6,575 bases of DNA from assembly GCA_019247235.1 (NCBI GenBank), contig JAFAPG010000307.1, forward strand, positions 1-6,575, in the 5' to 3' direction. Positions within the stretch are counted from its first letter, which is position 1. Each line of letters begins with the position of its first letter. Made by a program: the position numbers and the translations under genes. The notes under the pieces were generated by a model that saw only the letters and a program-made list of their open reading frames with translations, searched no databases and was not told the DNA's origin. Of the stretch, positions 6,304-6,575 are shown one piece after another. Origin of the DNA: Acidobacteriota bacterium (GTDB lineage Bacteria; Acidobacteriota; Terriglobia; Terriglobales; Acidobacteriaceae).

Positions 6304-6308
6304 CCTCC
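6304..6308 (-). promoter_or_regulatory. Ribosome binding site for the alpha-E gene
   Basis: GGAGG is placed 7 nt before ATG 6296, inside the short gap after the ATP-grasp stop at 6317. It fixes the alpha-E start against the longer open frame that begins at GTG 6494. Confidence 0.7.
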
Positions 6309-6316
6309 AGGATCTT

Positions 6317-6575
6317 CTATCTGAGAACCCAGGTATCCTTGCTGCCCCCGCCCTGCGAGGAGTTTACGACGAGCGAACCGGGACGAAGAGCTACGCGGGT
6401 CAGGCCTCCGGGAACCAGCGTCACACCCTCGCCGTAGAGAATGTAGGGGCGAAGATCGATATGTCGGGAGGCGATCCCCCCATCCACGAAGCACGGTGCT
6501 CGGGAAAGCGCCAACGTAGGTTGGGCGATATAATTGCGTGGATCGGCTTCGATCAGCTGGCGAAAGTGCTCCCGC
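6317..6575 (-). CDS. Circularly permuted ATP-grasp protein, C-terminal fragment (5' part outside window)
   Basis: Only the last 85 codons are present, entering in frame at the right edge and ending at TAG 6317-6319. The fragment reads HFRQLIEADPRNYIAQPTLA, then SRHIDLRPYILYG, then VPGGLTRVALRPGSLVVNSS and QGGGSKDTWVLR. This is the highly conserved C-terminal end of the circularly permuted ATP-grasp family (DUF404/DUF407 group). These enzymes are predicted to use ATP to activate a carboxylate and form an amide or peptide bond; substrates are not established. The catalytic and nucleotide-binding N-terminal part cannot be checked here. Its stop is 20 bp before the alpha-E start, so it is the upstream gene of the same operon. 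Confidence 0.93.
   Translation of the reverse strand, partial: REHFRQLIEADPRNYIAQPTLALSRAPCFVDGGIASRHIDLRPYILYGEGVTLVPGGLTRVALRPGSLVVNSSQGGGSKDTWVLR

Noticed and set aside
6297..6494. 66-codon upstream extension of the alpha-E frame to GTG 6494
   Set aside because: The extension overlaps the well-conserved ATP-grasp C-terminus, is arginine/serine-rich shadow sequence, and the GGAGG plus family N-terminus point to ATG 6296.
1..6575. CRISPR arrays, tRNA genes, insertion sequences and long direct repeats
   Set aside because: None was seen on reading both strands: no regularly spaced repeats, transposase motifs or cloverleaf-like sequences.

Overview
The window looks like a chromosomal piece from a soil-type bacterium, most likely an acidobacterium. 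This rests on moderately high GC and on gene types that I know, from memory, to be common in Acidobacteriota: an ECF sigma factor next to a tandem VOC protein, a long PD40/TolB-like propeller protein, and a small exported carboxypeptidase-regulatory-like protein. No rRNA or marker gene is present, so the taxonomy is inference.

Layout. Positions 1-1555 (minus strand) hold a two-gene unit: a TTG-started ECF sigma factor, then a VOC/PhnB-like protein whose most upstream start overlaps the sigma stop codon by 8 bp. The VOC gene runs off the left edge. Its first 67 codons form a separate helical segment in front of two VOC domains. Positions 1556-1999 have no recognisable gene, only an inverted repeat and a 30-codon coding-like scrap. 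Positions 2000-3784 (minus) encode an exported 594-residue beta-propeller. Its blades resemble the sensor half of acidobacterial winged-helix/TolB proteins, but it has no DNA-binding domain. Divergent from it, 3874-4308 (plus) encodes a small secreted beta-sandwich protein.

From 4330 to the right edge (minus) lies a tight operon, transcribed in the order circularly permuted ATP-grasp protein (only its C-terminal 85 residues are in the window), alpha-E protein, transglutaminase-like protein. The gaps are 20 bp and then a 4-bp overlap. This trio is a widely conserved, predicted amidoligase/peptide-tagging system whose product is not established. It is the most interesting content here.

How the genes work together. 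The ATP-grasp enzyme probably forms an amide or peptide bond, with the alpha-E protein as partner and the transglutaminase-fold protein as a thiol peptidase or transferase on the product. The sigma/VOC pair is a separate co-translated unit, in which the VOC protein is a plausible effector or regulator of the sigma factor. No functional link between the blocks is visible in the sequence.
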